Shown here piece by piece: positions 1 to 17,038 of a stretch of DNA of 64,000 nucleotides. Within the stretch, counting starts at the first letter, position 1. Every line of letters begins with the position of its first letter. A program made the translations under genes and the position numbers. Below the pieces are notes generated by a model, which saw only the letters and a list, made by a program, of their open reading frames with translations, did no database searches and was not told where the DNA came from. The stretch comes from Ensifer adhaerens (GTDB taxonomy: Bacteria; Pseudomonadota; Alphaproteobacteria; Rhizobiales; Rhizobiaceae), in assembly GCF_001270265.1 (NCBI RefSeq), contig NZ_LGAP01000001.1, forward strand, positions 372,001 to 436,000. The letters run 5' to 3'.

Positions 1-2
1 TG

Positions 3-929
<927 letters not shown>

Positions 930-939
930 GAAACATCAA

Positions 940-966
940 GGTGCGTGCCGCATCGCGGCGCGCACC
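940..966 (+). promoter_or_regulatory. Hairpin in the rpoB-rpoC intergenic region
   Basis: Twelve-base arms (940-951 and 955-966) pair with one G-U wobble around a three-base loop, eleven bases after the rpoB stop. No T-tract follows. It could be an RNase III processing site, a stability element or a weak attenuator between the two subunit genes. Confidence 0.5.
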
Positions 967-1113
967 GCTTCCTCCGCAAGGCTTCATTGGCAAGCGAGAG
1001 GAACGGGGCCGCATCAAATGCGGTTTTAGCTGTTTATGGGGCAGGGGCCGGCGCCCGGGATTTGTCGGCACCCTCGCCAAGCTCAGGGCGTTAAGCCCGT
1101 AAAGGAGACAGGC

Positions 1114-5319
<4,206 letters not shown>

Positions 5320-5357
5320 TGGGAGGAGGGCGGTTCTCGCCCTCGTTTCCTCAAATC

Positions 5358-5393
5358 AAAAAAGCCGCCCGGAGCGATCCGGGCGGCTTTTTT
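5358..5393 (+). terminator. Rho-independent terminator after rpoC
   Basis: A perfect GC-rich stem (AAGCCGCCCGGA / TCCGGGCGGCTT) is flanked by A6 on the left and T6 on the right. It begins 38 bases after the rpoC stop. The A/T flanks make it able to act in both directions, also ending transcription from the small minus-strand gene that follows. Confidence 0.93.
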
Positions 5394-5438
5394 CATTATG
5401 GGAGGCTGCAAGGGTCTGACGTTGGGGCGTCGACGGCC

Positions 5439-5735
5439 TCAGTTGAAACGAATGATCGCAACTTCGCCCTCAAGGGCGCCCTGGTAGGCCGAGGCATGCG
5501 GCTCCTCGTTCGGCACGTCGGTCAGTGTGCCGATCTGATCGAGGTCGGCCTCGAGGAAGCCTTCCTCGGCGAGCGCGTTCAGCGCCTCGCGCACGGCGGT
5601 ATCGTCGTCGGGTGCGCGCAACATCACGTGAATGTCGACGCCTTCGTCGTCTCCGTCGGTCTCATAGGCCTTGCCGATGATGATGAAGACCATCGGTTCG
5701 TCCGGTGCATTGTCGTTGTCAGGCGTGACGCTCAT
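5439..5735 (-). CDS. Conserved small acidic protein of unknown function
   Basis: A 98-residue acidic protein starting MSVTPDNDNAP. I chose the ATG at 5735 because it has GGAT upstream on the minus strand; the open frame extends 40 codons further but looks like noncoding sequence. The core (MVFIIIGKAYETDG...DDDTAVREALNALAEEGFLEADLDQIG) alternates short beta and alpha segments. There are no membrane segments and no catalytic motif. It converges on rpoC across the shared terminator. I do not recognise a family; function unknown. Confidence 0.7.
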   Translation of the reverse strand: MSVTPDNDNAPDEPMVFIIIGKAYETDGDDEGVDIHVMLRAPDDDTAVREALNALAEEGFLEADLDQIGTLTDVPNEEPHASAYQGALEGEVAIIRFN

Positions 5736-6295
5736 TGAATATCCTTTCGAGTGCGTGACTGACTTTAGCGCCCTTTTCGGTGCAGGGCGAAAGAAATAGC
5801 TCAGAGGCCACAGGCTTGGTTGGCGGGTAGAATCGCTACGGTGGAAAACCGTCACAAAGTGGTTGCTGATTCCTTAACCCTGTTGGAAGCTGCTTGTGTT
5901 CAGGCGCAATCCCGGTCGCCATGACCCGCCGCGATACGCGCAACCCCTTGTTTTCCGGGCATGGCGAGCCGGCCGACCGGAGATTATTTGTTAATTGCCC
6001 TTGACTGTCGGCCTTGAAATCAGTACACCCCGCCGCATCGGAGCCCATGTGAGGCTGGCTGGTTCGGAACGTCGCGTTCTGGAGTTCGCCTCAAACAAGG
6101 TTCAAAACGCACGCTGACTACAAAAAATGCTGCACGCATGACGCGCGAAATTGTGTGTCCTCTGCTTTTTGTGGGGCCATCTGCGATAAAGCGGATCGGT
6201 CCTCGTTTGCGCATTTTACAGGCGTTCGTATCGCCGGCGACGGCAACGATCCGCCCGCAAGGGTAACGAGACAAGATTTTGCAAGGGATGGTTAC
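5736..6295. other. Intergenic region carrying the str operon promoter
   Basis: These 560 bases separate the divergent small gene and rpsL. I see no convincing coding sequence. The stretch is long enough for a leader and holds the promoter candidate listed separately. The in-frame extension upstream of rpsL shows no protein-family signal. Confidence 0.6.
6001..6029 (+). promoter_or_regulatory. Candidate sigma-70 promoter for rpsL-rpsG-fusA-tuf
   Basis: TTGACT at 6001-6006 is separated by 17 bases from TACACC at 6024-6029. The -35 is near consensus; the -10 is weak, which is common in rhizobia. It lies about 267 bases upstream of rpsL. Confidence 0.45.
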
Positions 6296-6667
6296 ATGCC
6301 TACCGTAAACCAGCTGATCCGTAAGCCGCGTCAGGCACAGGTAAAGCGCAACAAGGTTCCTGCCCTGCAGGAAAACCCGCAGAAGCGTGGCGTTTGCACC
6401 CGCGTCTACACGACGACCCCGAAGAAGCCGAACTCGGCTCTGCGTAAGGTTGCCAAGATTCGCCTGACCAACGGCTTCGAAGTCATCGGCTATATCCCGG
6501 GTGAAGGCCACAACCTTCAGGAACACTCGGTTGTCATGATCCGCGGCGGCCGCGTAAAGGACCTTCCGGGTGTCCGCTACCACATCATCCGCGGCGTTCT
6601 CGATACGCAGGGTGTCAAGAACCGCAAGCAGCGCCGCTCCAAGTATGGTGCGAAGCGTCCGAAGTAA
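6296..6667 (+). CDS. rpsL: 30S ribosomal protein S12
   Basis: This 123-residue decoding-centre protein is the first gene of the str operon. The start [11 protein letters not shown] fits the family N-terminus. The decoding loop [14 protein letters not shown] carries Lys43 and the second loop [13 protein letters not shown] carries Lys88, so the classical streptomycin-resistance positions are wild type. Asp89 is the usual methylthiolation site in bacteria that have RimO. rpsG follows 79 bases downstream. Confidence 0.98.
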
Positions 6668-6734
6668 TTTCGGGTTTCACGAATTCGGCGCTGCGCGAGG
6701 TTCTCCGCGTGTTAAGGCGCCAGTCAACAGTTGA

Positions 6735-7217
<483 letters not shown>

Positions 7218-7246
7218 TCGACGACTAATTTCGAAAGGGAGTCCCT

Positions 7247-9346
7247 ATGGCTCGCGAATACAAAATCGAAGACTACCGCAATTTCGGTATCATGGCGCAC
7301 ATCGACGCCGGCAAGACGACGACGACCGAACGTATTCTCTACTACACCGGTAAGTCCCATAAGATCGGCGAAGTCCACGACGGCGCCGCTACCATGGACT
7401 GGATGGAGCAGGAGCAGGAACGCGGTATCACCATTACGTCTGCTGCGACCACGACCTTCTGGAAGGGCCGTGACGGCAAGACCCGCCGCTTCAACATCAT
7501 CGACACTCCCGGCCACGTTGACTTCACCATCGAAGTCGAGCGCTCGCTGCGCGTTCTCGACGGCGCTATCGCGCTGCTCGACGCCAACGCCGGTGTTGAG
7601 CCGCAGACGGAAACCGTCTGGCGCCAGGCTGAGAAGTACAATGTTCCGCGCATGATCTTCTGCAACAAGATGGACAAGACCGGCGCTGACTTCTACCGCT
7701 CTGTCTCGATGATCAAGTCGCGCCTCGGTGCGATCCCGGTTGTCATGCAGCTGCCGATCGGCGCTGAGACCGAGTTCAAGGGTGTCATCGACCTGATCGA
7801 GATGAACGCTCTCATCTGGCGCGACGAATCGCTCGGCGCTCAGTGGGACGTCGTCGAAATTCCTGATGACATGAAGGCAGAAGCGCAGAAGTACCGCGAA
7901 CTTCTGATCGAGACCGTTGTCGAGATCGACGAAGCCGCGACCGAAGCGTACCTCGAAGGCAACCTGCCTGACAACGAACAGATCCGTGCGCTCGTTCGCC
8001 GTGGCACCATCGACGTGAAGTTCCACCCGATGTTCTGTGGTACCGCGTTCAAGAACAAGGGCGTTCAGCCGCTTCTCGACGCCGTTGTCGATTACCTGCC
8101 GTCGCCGCTGGATATCCCGGCGATCAAGGGCATCGACGTTAAGACCGAAGCCGAGACCGAGCGCCACGCTGACGACAGCGAGCCGCTTTCGATGCTCGCA
8201 TTCAAGATCATGAACGACCCCTTCGTCGGTTCGCTCACCTTCGCCCGCATCTACTCCGGCAAGCTCGAAAAGGGCACGTCGGTCATGAACACGGTCAAGG
8301 AAAAGCGCGAGCGCGTCGGCCGTATGCTTCAGATGCATTCCAACAGCCGTGAAGACATCGAAGAAGCCTTTGCAGGCGACATCGTTGCTCTGGCTGGCCT
8401 CAAGGAAACCACCACTGGCGATACGCTCTGCGACCCGCTGAAGCCGGTTATCCTTGAGCGCATGGAATTCCCGGAGCCGGTTATCCAGATCGCGATCGAG
8501 CCGAAGACCAAGGGCGACCAGGAAAAGATGGGCCTCGCGCTCAACCGCCTGGCTGCAGAAGATCCGTCGTTCCGCGTCAAGACCGACGAAGAGTCCGGCC
8601 AGACGATCATCGCAGGCATGGGTGAACTTCACCTCGACATCCTGGTTGACCGTATGCGTCGCGAATTCAAGGTCGAAGCAACCGTCGGCGCGCCGCAGGT
8701 TGCCTACCGCGAAACCATCACGCGTCAGCACGAAGAAGACTACACGCACAAGAAGCAGTCCGGTGGTACCGGCCAGTTCGCGCGCGTCAAGATCGTCTTC
8801 GAACCGAACCCGGATGGCGAAGACTTCAAGTTCGAGTCCAAGATCGTTGGTGGTGCTGTTCCCAAGGAATACATCCCGGGCGTTCAGAAGGGCATCGAAA
8901 GCGTTCTGTCTTCGGGTCCGCTGGCTGGCTTCCCGATGCTGGGCGTCAAGGCGACGCTCATCGACGGTGCCTTCCACGACGTCGACTCGTCGGTTCTGGC
9001 GTTCGAAATCGCTTCGCGTGCCTGCTTCCGTGAAGCAGCCAAGAAGGCCGGCGCTCAGCTCCTCGAGCCGATGATGAAGGTGGAAGTGGTAACGCCGGAA
9101 GATTACGTCGGTGACGTTATCGGTGACCTCAACTCGCGTCGTGGCCAGATCCAGGGCCAGGAATCGCGCGGTGTTGCCGTCGTCATCAACGCGAACGTCC
9201 CGCTGGCGAACATGTTCAAGTACGTGGACAACCTGCGCTCGATGTCTCAGGGCCGCGCCCAGTACACGATGACCTTCGATCACTACTCGCCGGTCCCGTC
9301 GAACGTCGCACAGGAAATCCAGGCAAAGTATTCCGGTCAGAAGTGA
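7247..9346 (+). CDS. fusA: Elongation factor G
   Basis: A 699-residue GTPase that drives ribosomal translocation and, with ribosome recycling factor, subunit splitting. The P-loop [15 protein letters not shown] lies near residue 17; DTPGHVDFT and [10 protein letters not shown] complete the G-domain motifs. The later VAYRETIT and [11 protein letters not shown] segments belong to domain IV, whose tip enters the A site. GGGAG precedes the ATG. It lies 29 bases after rpsG and 72 before tuf, so co-transcription is likely. Confidence 0.98.
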   Translation: MAREYKIEDYRNFGIMAHIDAGKTTTTERILYYTGKSHKIGEVHDGAATMDWMEQEQERGITITSAATTTFWKGRDGKTRRFNIIDTPGHVDFTIEVERSLRVLDGAIALLDANAGVEPQTETVWRQAEKYNVPRMIFCNKMDKTGADFYRSVSMIKSRLGAIPVVMQLPIGAETEFKGVIDLIEMNALIWRDESLGAQWDVVEIPDDMKAEAQKYRELLIETVVEIDEAATEAYLEGNLPDNEQIRALVRRGTIDVKFHPMFCGTAFKNKGVQPLLDAVVDYLPSPLDIPAIKGIDVKTEAETERHADDSEPLSMLAFKIMNDPFVGSLTFARIYSGKLEKGTSVMNTVKEKRERVGRMLQMHSNSREDIEEAFAGDIVALAGLKETTTGDTLCDPLKPVILERMEFPEPVIQIAIEPKTKGDQEKMGLALNRLAAEDPSFRVKTDEESGQTIIAGMGELHLDILVDRMRREFKVEATVGAPQVAYRETITRQHEEDYTHKKQSGGTGQFARVKIVFEPNPDGEDFKFESKIVGGAVPKEYIPGVQKGIESVLSSGPLAGFPMLGVKATLIDGAFHDVDSSVLAFEIASRACFREAAKKAGAQLLEPMMKVEVVTPEDYVGDVIGDLNSRRGQIQGQESRGVAVVINANVPLANMFKYVDNLRSMSQGRAQYTMTFDHYSPVPSNVAQEIQAKYSGQK

Positions 9347-9418
9347 CCGGAATACCCTTTCGCTGAAAACAGTTAGATAAGATTTCCCCGATAGGGGACA
9401 GGAAACGGAGAGCCGAAA

Positions 9419-10594
<1,176 letters not shown>

Positions 10595-10616
10595 TCGGCG
10601 AACGGGCGGAAAGAAA

Positions 10617-10640
10617 CGGGGCGCATTGTTATGCGCCCCG
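10617..10640 (+). terminator. Hairpin after tuf, likely terminator or processing site
   Basis: CGGGGCGCAT / ATGCGCCCCG is a perfect ten-base stem with a four-base TGTT loop, starting 22 bases after the tuf stop. The lack of a T-run makes it a weak intrinsic terminator; it may mainly protect the str mRNA 3' end. Confidence 0.5.
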
Positions 10641-10679
10641 GGCATAGCCGCCCAGCATGATTTAGTTGGTCGCACGGCT

Positions 10680-10740
10680 TGCCGACGACGCCGAAATAGT
10701 GCAAATGGCGCGCAAGCGTGATTTGCACGGTGCGTCGGCA
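10680..10740 (+). promoter_or_regulatory. Nested inverted repeat upstream of the S10 operon
   Basis: An outer stem TGCCGACG/CGTCGGCA (10680-10687 and 10733-10740) encloses an inner stem GTGCAAAT/ATTTGCAC (10699-10706 and 10721-10728). If transcribed it would fold into a long interrupted hairpin about 170 bases before rpsJ. This is the place where other bacteria carry an autoregulatory S10 leader, but no r-protein binding site can be assigned from sequence alone. Confidence 0.5.
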
Positions 10741-10910
10741 TAGTGCGATCGCGAAAGTACAGGCCGGCCACGGCCGCTCAAATAGGAAGGGGCAGGGGAA
10801 ACCTTGTCCCTCCGATCTTTGAAAAATTAGCGGACTGGCCGAACATCAAACGAAGTTCAATGCGTGTTTCTCCACGGAAACCGCAACTAACATGAACAAG
10901 GATAAGTCGT

Positions 10911-11219
10911 ATGAACGGCCAGAACATCCGCATCCGCCTCAAGGCGTTTGATCACCGGATCCTCGATGCCTCGACGCGCGAAATCGTCTCGACGGCCAAG
11001 CGCACCGGTGCCAGCGTGCGCGGTCCAGTACCGCTGCCGACGCGCATTGAAAAATTTACGGTCAACCGTTCGCCGCACGTCGACAAGAAGAGCCGCGAAC
11101 AGTTCGAAATGCGTACCCACAAGCGCCTTCTCGATATCGTAGATCCGACCCCGCAGACCGTTGACGCGCTGATGAAGCTCGACCTCGCTGCCGGCGTCGA
11201 CGTGGAAATTAAGCTTTAA
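10911..11219 (+). CDS. rpsJ: 30S ribosomal protein S10 (NusE)
   Basis: A 102-residue small-subunit protein that also serves as NusE in transcription antitermination. The start [15 protein letters not shown] and the loop ending [20 protein letters not shown] are diagnostic. It is the first gene of the S10 cluster; a 140-base gap to rplC follows with AAGAGGA before the next ATG. Confidence 0.97.
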
Positions 11220-11359
11220 TAACAAGGAAGGTACGTGGGCTTCGGTCCAACGGCTTCCAGAAACGGGCGACCCGACGTTCCGCAAGGAGCAGAGGGAGAC
11301 CTTAAACAAGAGATGCGAAGGGGCTCGCCCCGACGTTAACTCTCAAGAGGAATGAACCG

Positions 11360-12046
11360 ATGCGTTCAGGTGTGATTGCACAGAAAGTGGGAATGACGCG
11401 CGTCTACAACGACGCCGGCGAGCATATCCCGGTAACAGTATTGCGGCTGGAAAACTGCCAGGTGGTAGCCCAGCGCACGGACGACAAGAACGGCTATACC
11501 GCTGTCCAGTTGGGCGCCGGCACTGCCAAGGTCAAGAACACGCCGAAGGCGATGCGCGGCCACTTTGCTGCCGCCAACGTCGAACCGAAGGCGAAGCTCG
11601 TCGAATTCCGCGTTTCCGCGGACAATCTGATCGACATCGGCTCCGAACTGACCGCCAACCATTTCGTTGCGGGCCAGCTCGTCGACGTCACCGGTACCAC
11701 GATCGGTAAGGGCTTTGCCGGCGCTATCAAGCGCCACAACTTCGGCGGTCTGCGTGCAACGCACGGCGTTTCCGTATCGCACCGTTCGCATGGTTCGACC
11801 GGCTCCAACCAGGATCCGGGTCGCGTCTGGAAGGGCAAGCGCATGGCTGGTCACATGGGCCAGACGCGCGTCACCACGCAGAACCTCGAAGTCGTATCGA
11901 CCGACGAAGACCGCGGTCTGATCCTGGTCAAGGGCGCTGTCCCCGGCTCCAAGGGTGCCTGGATCGTCGTTCGTGACGCCATCAAGTCGGGCACCCCGGA
12001 AGGCGCACCGCGCCCCGCGGCCGTGCGCGCCGAAGCATCGAAGTAA
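11360..12046 (+). CDS. rplC: 50S ribosomal protein L3
   Basis: A 228-residue early-assembly protein near the peptidyl transferase centre. [20 protein letters not shown] is the family N-terminus, and the central loop ([20 protein letters not shown]...) reaches toward 23S rRNA. The Gln in [10 protein letters not shown] is the PrmB methylation position in related proteins. AAGAGGA gives a good ribosome binding site. Confidence 0.97.
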   Translation: MRSGVIAQKVGMTRVYNDAGEHIPVTVLRLENCQVVAQRTDDKNGYTAVQLGAGTAKVKNTPKAMRGHFAAANVEPKAKLVEFRVSADNLIDIGSELTANHFVAGQLVDVTGTTIGKGFAGAIKRHNFGGLRATHGVSVSHRSHGSTGSNQDPGRVWKGKRMAGHMGQTRVTTQNLEVVSTDEDRGLILVKGAVPGSKGAWIVVRDAIKSGTPEGAPRPAAVRAEASK

Positions 12047-12058
12047 GGGAGCCGAATA

Positions 12059-12679
12059 ATGGATCTCACCGTCAAAACCCTCGAGGGCAAGGACGCGGGA
12101 AAGGTTTCCCTTTCGGACGCCATTTTCGGTCTCGAACCCCGTGAAGACATCATTGCCCGCGTCGTTCGCTGGCAGCTCGCTAAGAAGCAGCAGGGCACAC
12201 ACAAGGCCAAGGGCCGCGCGGAAGTTTCGCGCACCGGCGCCAAGATGTACAAGCAGAAGGGTACGGGCCGCGCCCGCCACCACTCCGCTCGCGCTCCGCA
12301 GTTCCGTGGCGGTGGTAAGGCTCATGGCCCGGTTGTTCGCAGCCACGCCCATGACCTGCCGAAGAAGGTTCGTGCACTCGGCCTTCGCCACGCTCTGTCT
12401 GCCAAGCTGAAGGCTGAAAACATCATCGTTCTCGATGATCTTGTTGCCGCAGAAGCAAAGACGAAGACCCTCGCAGGCGTATTCGCCTCGCTCGGTCTGA
12501 CCAATGCTCTGATCATCGGCGGCGCCGAAATCGAGAACAACTTCAAGCTCGCAGCCCAGAACATCCCGAATGTGGACGTTCTGCCGGTTCAGGGCATCAA
12601 CGTTTACGACATTCTGCGCCGTGGCAAGCTCGTGCTTTCCAAGGCTGCCGTGGAAGCTCTGGAGGAGCGGTTCAAATGA
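12059..12679 (+). CDS. rplD: 50S ribosomal protein L4
   Basis: A 206-residue protein lining the exit tunnel. The extended loop ([22 protein letters not shown]) is present near residues 61-82. In enterobacteria L4 also represses its own operon, but I see no matching leader here. The ATG follows rplC by 12 bases and the 3' end overlaps rplW by four bases (ATGA), implying translational coupling. Confidence 0.97.
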   Translation: MDLTVKTLEGKDAGKVSLSDAIFGLEPREDIIARVVRWQLAKKQQGTHKAKGRAEVSRTGAKMYKQKGTGRARHHSARAPQFRGGGKAHGPVVRSHAHDLPKKVRALGLRHALSAKLKAENIIVLDDLVAAEAKTKTLAGVFASLGLTNALIIGGAEIENNFKLAAQNIPNVDVLPVQGINVYDILRRGKLVLSKAAVEALEERFK

Positions 12680-12969
12680 CGGATCTTCGCCACTACGACG
12701 TGATCGTGTCCCCCTCGATCACTGAAAAGTCGACGCTGGTTTCCGAACAGAACCAGATCGTCTTCAACGTCGCCAAGGGCGCTTCGAAGCCTGAAATCAA
12801 GGCTGCTGTCGAAGCTCTGTTCGGCGTCAAGGTTACGGCCGTGAACACGCTCGTCCGCAAGGGCAAGACCAAGCGCTTCCGCGGCTTTACCGGGAAGCAG
12901 AAGGACGTGAAGAAGGCGATCATCACGCTCGCCGACGGTCAGTCCATCGACGTCTCCACCGGTCTCTAA
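12676..12969 (+). CDS. rplW: 50S ribosomal protein L23
   Basis: A 97-residue protein at the tunnel exit that docks trigger factor and signal recognition particle. The start [20 protein letters not shown] and the [20 protein letters not shown] segment are diagnostic. It overlaps rplD by four bases. Confidence 0.97.
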   Translation: MTDLRHYDVIVSPSITEKSTLVSEQNQIVFNVAKGASKPEIKAAVEALFGVKVTAVNTLVRKGKTKRFRGFTGKQKDVKKAIITLADGQSIDVSTGL

Positions 12970-13012
12970 CGGATAGGCCCATTAGGGTAAAAACCCAAAA
13001 GGGAACAATAAA

Positions 13013-13852
13013 ATGGCATTGAAAAGTTTCAATCCGACGACCCCGAGCCAGCGCCAGCTGGTCATCGTTGACCGGTCCGGCCTCTACAAGGGCAAGCCGG
13101 TAAAGGCGCTGACCGAAGGTCTGCACTCCAAGGGCGGTCGCAACAACCTCGGCCGCATCACCGTTCGCTTCCAGGGCGGCGGTCACAAGCGGACCTACCG
13201 TCTGGTCGACTTCAAGCGTCGCAAGTTCGACGTAGAGGGCACCGTAGAGCGTCTGGAATATGACCCGAACCGCACCGCGTTCATCGCGCTGGTAACCTAC
13301 GCCGATGGCGAACAGGCCTACATCCTCGCTCCGCAGCGCCTTGCTGCCGGCGACAAGGTCATCGCTTCGGAGAAGGCAGCCGTCGACGTCAAGCCCGGCA
13401 ACACCATGCCGCTGCAGTTCATCCCGGTCGGCTCCATCATCCACAACGTGGAAATGAAGCCGGGCAAGGGTGGTCAGCTCGCTCGCTCTGCCGGTACCTA
13501 CGCCCAGCTCGTTGGTCGTGACCAGGGCATGGCAATCCTTCGCCTGAACTCGGGTGAACAGCGCCTCGTGCACGGCTCTTGCCTTGCATCCATCGGAGCT
13601 GTATCGAACCCCGATCACGGCAACATCAATGACGGTAAGGCTGGTCGTTCGCGCTGGCGCGGTAAGAAGCCGCACGTTCGCGGCGTCGTCATGAACCCGG
13701 TTGACCACCCGCACGGCGGTGGTGAAGGCCGTACGTCCGGTGGTCGCCACCCGGTTACCCCTTGGGGCAAGCCGACGAAGGGCAAGCGGACGCGCTCCAA
13801 CAAGTCGACCGACAAGTTCATCATGCGGTCGCGTCACCAGCGCAAGAAGTAA
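13013..13852 (+). CDS. rplB: 50S ribosomal protein L2
   Basis: A 279-residue protein needed for subunit association and peptidyl transferase assembly. The conserved [20 protein letters not shown] motif near the C-terminus contains the histidine implicated in activity. Length and ends match the family, with GGGAACAATAAA before the start. Confidence 0.98.
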   Translation: MALKSFNPTTPSQRQLVIVDRSGLYKGKPVKALTEGLHSKGGRNNLGRITVRFQGGGHKRTYRLVDFKRRKFDVEGTVERLEYDPNRTAFIALVTYADGEQAYILAPQRLAAGDKVIASEKAAVDVKPGNTMPLQFIPVGSIIHNVEMKPGKGGQLARSAGTYAQLVGRDQGMAILRLNSGEQRLVHGSCLASIGAVSNPDHGNINDGKAGRSRWRGKKPHVRGVVMNPVDHPHGGGEGRTSGGRHPVTPWGKPTKGKRTRSNKSTDKFIMRSRHQRKK

Positions 13853-13867
13853 GAGAGGAAGTCTCAA

Positions 13868-14146
13868 GTGGCTCGTTCAGTATGGAAAGGTCCGTTTGTT
13901 GACGGCTATCTTCTCAAGAAGGCTGAGAAGGTTCGTGACGGCGGTCGTAACGAAGTGATCAAAATGTGGAGCCGTCGCTCCACGATCCTTCCGCAGTTCG
14001 TGGGTCTCACCTTCGGCGTCTACAACGGCAACAAGCATGTTCCCGTTTCGGTGTCAGAAGAAATGGTCGGACACAAGTTCGGTGAATTCTCTCCGACCCG
14101 GACCTATTACGGTCATGGTGCGGACAAGAAGGCAAAGAGGAAGTAA
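13868..14146 (+). CDS. rpsS: 30S ribosomal protein S19 (GTG start)
   Basis: A 92-residue protein of the small-subunit head that contacts S13. Translation begins with GTG at 13868, preceded by AGAGGAAG at the end of rplB; the following residues [20 protein letters not shown] are the family N-terminus, so no upstream ATG is needed. [23 protein letters not shown] is the conserved core. Confidence 0.97.
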   Translation: MARSVWKGPFVDGYLLKKAEKVRDGGRNEVIKMWSRRSTILPQFVGLTFGVYNGNKHVPVSVSEEMVGHKFGEFSPTRTYYGHGADKKAKRK

Positions 14147-14148
14147 CA

Positions 14149-14538
14149 ATGGGCAAGGCAAAAGCCGAACGCCGGCTGAAGGATAATGAAGCGCAGGCAA
14201 TTGCGCGCACGATCCGCGTCAGCCCCCAGAAGCTCAACCTGGTTGCCGCGATGATCCGCGGCAAGAAGGTCGAGCGCGCTCTGGCCGAACTCGAGTTCTC
14301 GCGCAAGCGGATCTCCGAGACGGTCAAGAAGACGCTTGAATCCGCGATCGCAAACGCTGAGAACAACCACGACCTCGACGTTGATTCGCTCATCGTTGCC
14401 GAGGCGTATGTTGGCAAGTCGATTGTGATGAAGCGCTTCCACGCTCGTGGTCGCGGCCGTGCATCGCGTGTTGAAAAGCCGTTCTCTCACTTGACGATCG
14501 TCGTTCGTGAAGTGGAAGCCAAAGGGGAGGCTGCATAA
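14149..14538 (+). CDS. rplV: 50S ribosomal protein L22
   Basis: A 129-residue tunnel protein whose beta-hairpin loop ([24 protein letters not shown]) reaches the macrolide region. It begins three bases after rpsS, with AGAGGAAG overlapping the end of that gene, and its TAA shares one base with the rpsC ATG. Confidence 0.97.
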   Translation: MGKAKAERRLKDNEAQAIARTIRVSPQKLNLVAAMIRGKKVERALAELEFSRKRISETVKKTLESAIANAENNHDLDVDSLIVAEAYVGKSIVMKRFHARGRGRASRVEKPFSHLTIVVREVEAKGEAA

Positions 14539-15251
14539 TGGGCCAGAAGATTAATCCGATCGGTTTCCGTCTCGGCATCAACCGGACCTGGGATAGCCGT
14601 TGGTTCGCTGATAACGCGGAATACGGTCAGCTTCTTCACGAAGACCTGAAGATCCGCGCTTACCTGATGGAAGAGCTCAAGGCCGCTGGCATTGCCAAGG
14701 TCGTGATCGAGCGTCCGCACAAGAAGTGCCGTGTAACGATCCACTCGGCTCGTCCGGGCCTGATCATCGGCAAGAAGGGCGCAGACATCGAAAAGCTCCG
14801 CAAGAAGCTTTCCGAGATGACCAACTCCGAAACCCACCTCAACATCGTTGAAGTGCGCAAGCCGGAAGTTGACGCAACGCTCGTTGCCCAGTCGATCGCC
14901 CAGCAGCTCGAGCGCCGCGTGGCTTTCCGCCGTGCAATGAAGCGCGCCGTTCAGTCGGCCATGCGTCTTGGCGCCGAAGGCATCAAGATCACCTGCGCCG
15001 GTCGTCTCGGTGGTGCCGAAATCGCTCGTACCGAATGGTACCGCGAAGGTCGCGTTCCGCTGCACACCCTGCGTGCGGACATCGACTACGGTACGTCTGA
15101 AGCTGAAACCGCTTTCGGCATCTGCGGCATCAAGGTCTGGATTTTCAAGGGCGAAATCCTTGAGCACGATCCGATGGCTTCCGAGCGTCGCGCGATCGAG
15201 AGTGACAACCAGGGCGGCAGCAGCAGAGACCGTCGTCGCGAAAACGCGTAA
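14538..15251 (+). CDS. rpsC: 30S ribosomal protein S3
   Basis: A 237-residue protein at the mRNA entry tunnel. The KH domain contains the GXXG-type loop in [19 protein letters not shown] near residue 75, and the C-terminal domain has [31 protein letters not shown]. The first base of the ATG is the last base of the rplV stop, so the genes are translationally coupled. Confidence 0.97.
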   Translation: MGQKINPIGFRLGINRTWDSRWFADNAEYGQLLHEDLKIRAYLMEELKAAGIAKVVIERPHKKCRVTIHSARPGLIIGKKGADIEKLRKKLSEMTNSETHLNIVEVRKPEVDATLVAQSIAQQLERRVAFRRAMKRAVQSAMRLGAEGIKITCAGRLGGAEIARTEWYREGRVPLHTLRADIDYGTSEAETAFGICGIKVWIFKGEILEHDPMASERRAIESDNQGGSSRDRRRENA

Positions 15252-15289
15252 CATGCGCGCGTGGCAGCCAATATCGGAGAATTAAAAAA

Positions 15290-15703
15290 ATGTTGCAGCC
15301 AAAGCGTACGAAGTATCGCAAGCAATTCAAGGGCCGCATCAAGGGCGTAGCCAAGGGCGGATCTGATCTCGCCTTTGGTGAATTCGGCCTGAAGGCTCAA
15401 GAACCAAACCGCGTCAATGCGCGTGAGATCGAAGCGGCCCGCCGCGCGATCACCCGCCATATGAAGCGTGCCGGCCGCGTCTGGATCCGTGTGTTCCCTG
15501 ACGTTCCGGTTACCGCCAAGCCTACCGAAGTCCGCATGGGTAAGGGTAAGGGCTCGGTTGAATACTGGGCATGCAAGGTCAAGCCTGGTCGTATGATGTT
15601 CGAGATCGATGGTGTCAGCGAAGAACTCGCCCGTGAGGCACTTCGTCTTGGTGCTGCCAAGCTCTCTGTCAAGACGCGCTTCGTGCAGCGTATCGCAGAG
15701 TAA
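15290..15703 (+). CDS. rplP: 50S ribosomal protein L16
   Basis: A 137-residue protein near the A-site tRNA elbow. [16 protein letters not shown] and the central [20 protein letters not shown] are diagnostic. GGAG precedes the start by several bases. Confidence 0.97.
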   Translation: MLQPKRTKYRKQFKGRIKGVAKGGSDLAFGEFGLKAQEPNRVNAREIEAARRAITRHMKRAGRVWIRVFPDVPVTAKPTEVRMGKGKGSVEYWACKVKPGRMMFEIDGVSEELAREALRLGAAKLSVKTRFVQRIAE

Positions 15704-15715
15704 GGAGTGAATCTC

Positions 15716-15916
15716 ATGAAAGCCGCAGATGTTCGCGCTCTGAGCGCCGATCAACTCAACGAAGAGCTTGCCAAGCTGAAGAAAGAGCAGTTCAATCTGC
15801 GTTTCCAGAAGGCAACCGGCCAGCTCGAAAAGTCGTCGCGTATCGACGAAGTCCGCAAGGACATCGCACGCGTCAAAACAATTGCCCGCCAGAAGGCGGC
15901 AGAAGCCAAGGCCTAA
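15716..15916 (+). CDS. rpmC: 50S ribosomal protein L29
   Basis: A 66-residue helical-hairpin protein at the tunnel exit. I start at the ATG at 15716 ([14 protein letters not shown]), with AAGGAG nine bases upstream, rather than at the in-frame GTG nine bases earlier, which would bury the ribosome binding site. Confidence 0.95.
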   Translation: MKAADVRALSADQLNEELAKLKKEQFNLRFQKATGQLEKSSRIDEVRKDIARVKTIARQKAAEAKA

Positions 15917-15928
15917 GGACCACAAAAT

Positions 15929-16165
15929 ATGCCGAAACGCATTCTGCAGGGCACAGTCGTCAGCGACAAGAACGACAAGACCGTCGTCGTCAGAGTCGAG
16001 CGCCGCTTTGCGCACCCGATTCTCCAGAAGACCGTTCGCCGTTCGAAGAAGTACAAGGCGCACGACGAAAACAACCAGTACAAGGTTGGTGACGTTGTTT
16101 CCATCGAGGAATGCGCGCCGATCTCCAAGGATAAGCGCTGGACGGTGGTTGCCGCCCAGGCTTGA
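15929..16165 (+). CDS. rpsQ: 30S ribosomal protein S17
   Basis: A 78-residue primary 16S-binding protein with an OB fold. [21 protein letters not shown] and the ISKDKRW C-terminal segment fit the family. It is followed by a 178-base gap with a terminator-like hairpin, so expression of the downstream spc genes may be partly uncoupled. Confidence 0.97.
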   Translation: MPKRILQGTVVSDKNDKTVVVRVERRFAHPILQKTVRRSKKYKAHDENNQYKVGDVVSIEECAPISKDKRWTVVAAQA

Positions 16166-16239
16166 TTTCTACGGGATTTGACCGCGAGACCCTTGCGTCT
16201 TGGGCAAATATCTGTATGAAGCACGCAATTGAAGTAGAG

Positions 16240-16271
16240 GAACGCTCGAGTCCGGGCGTTCTTTTGCTTTG
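16240..16271 (+). terminator. Terminator-like hairpin between rpsQ and rplN
   Basis: GAACGC (16240-16245) pairs with GCGTTC (16256-16261) around a ten-base loop, followed by TTTTGCTTT. The stem is short, so it is more likely an attenuator at the S10/spc boundary than a complete stop. Confidence 0.5.
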
Positions 16272-16343
16272 AGATAGGCACAATAAGCCGGGCGAGGGGG
16301 TCTAGACCCAACCGGCCCGGTAACAACAAGAAGGCGACCTGAC

Positions 16344-16712
16344 ATGATTCAGATGCAAACAAACCTCGACGTGGCGGATAATTCCGGCGCACGTCGTGTC
16401 ATGTGCATCAAGGTGCTGGGCGGCTCCAAGCGTAAGTACGCGTCGATCGGCGACATCATCGTCGTTTCGATCAAGGAAGCCATTCCGCGCGGCCGCGTGA
16501 AGAAGGGTGATGTCATGAAGGCTGTTGTCGTTCGCACCGCGAAAGACATCCGCCGTGCGGATGGCAGCGTCATTCGTTTTGACACAAACGCAGCCGTTCT
16601 TATCGATAACAAGAAAGAGCCGATCGGCACCCGTATCTTCGGACCGGTTCCGCGCGAACTTCGCGCCAAGAACCACATGAAGATCATCTCGCTGGCTCCG
16701 GAAGTACTCTAA
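16344..16712 (+). CDS. rplN: 50S ribosomal protein L14
   Basis: A 122-residue beta-barrel protein of the subunit interface. [21 protein letters not shown] and [24 protein letters not shown] are the conserved ends. It is the first gene of the spc group. Confidence 0.97.
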   Translation: MIQMQTNLDVADNSGARRVMCIKVLGGSKRKYASIGDIIVVSIKEAIPRGRVKKGDVMKAVVVRTAKDIRRADGSVIRFDTNAAVLIDNKKEPIGTRIFGPVPRELRAKNHMKIISLAPEVL

Positions 16713-16726
16713 GGGAGCGTTGAGAG

Positions 16727-17038
16727 ATGCAAAAGATTCGTAAAGGCGACAAGGTCGTCGTTCTCACCGGTAAGGACAAGGGTCGTACCGGCGAAGTCGT
16801 ACAGGTTATGCCGAAGGAAGATCGGGCTGTAGTGCGTGGCGTGAACATGGTGAAGCGTCACCAGCGCCAGACCCAGAGCCAGGAAGCCGGCATCATCAAC
16901 AAGGAAGCCTCGATCCATCTTTCGAACATCGCGATTGCCGATCCGAAGGACGGCAAGCCGACCCGCGTCGGCTTCAAGATCGACGGTGACAAGAAGGTCC
17001 GCGTGGCCAAGCGTTCGGGAGTAGTGATCGATGGCTAA
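16727..17038 (+). CDS. rplX: 50S ribosomal protein L24
   Basis: A 103-residue assembly initiator with an N-terminal KOW motif ([24 protein letters not shown]). It ends in VVIDG and overlaps rplE by eight bases. Confidence 0.97.
   Translation: MQKIRKGDKVVVLTGKDKGRTGEVVQVMPKEDRAVVRGVNMVKRHQRQTQSQEAGIINKEASIHLSNIAIADPKDGKPTRVGFKIDGDKKVRVAKRSGVVIDG

Larger units (their letters stand above)
10595..10910. other. Leader/promoter region between tuf and the S10 operon
   Basis: These 316 bases contain no plausible gene. They hold two strong inverted repeats, a short hairpin at 10617-10640 and a nested one at 10680-10740, listed separately. I could not place an unambiguous -35/-10 pair for rpsJ. Confidence 0.6.
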
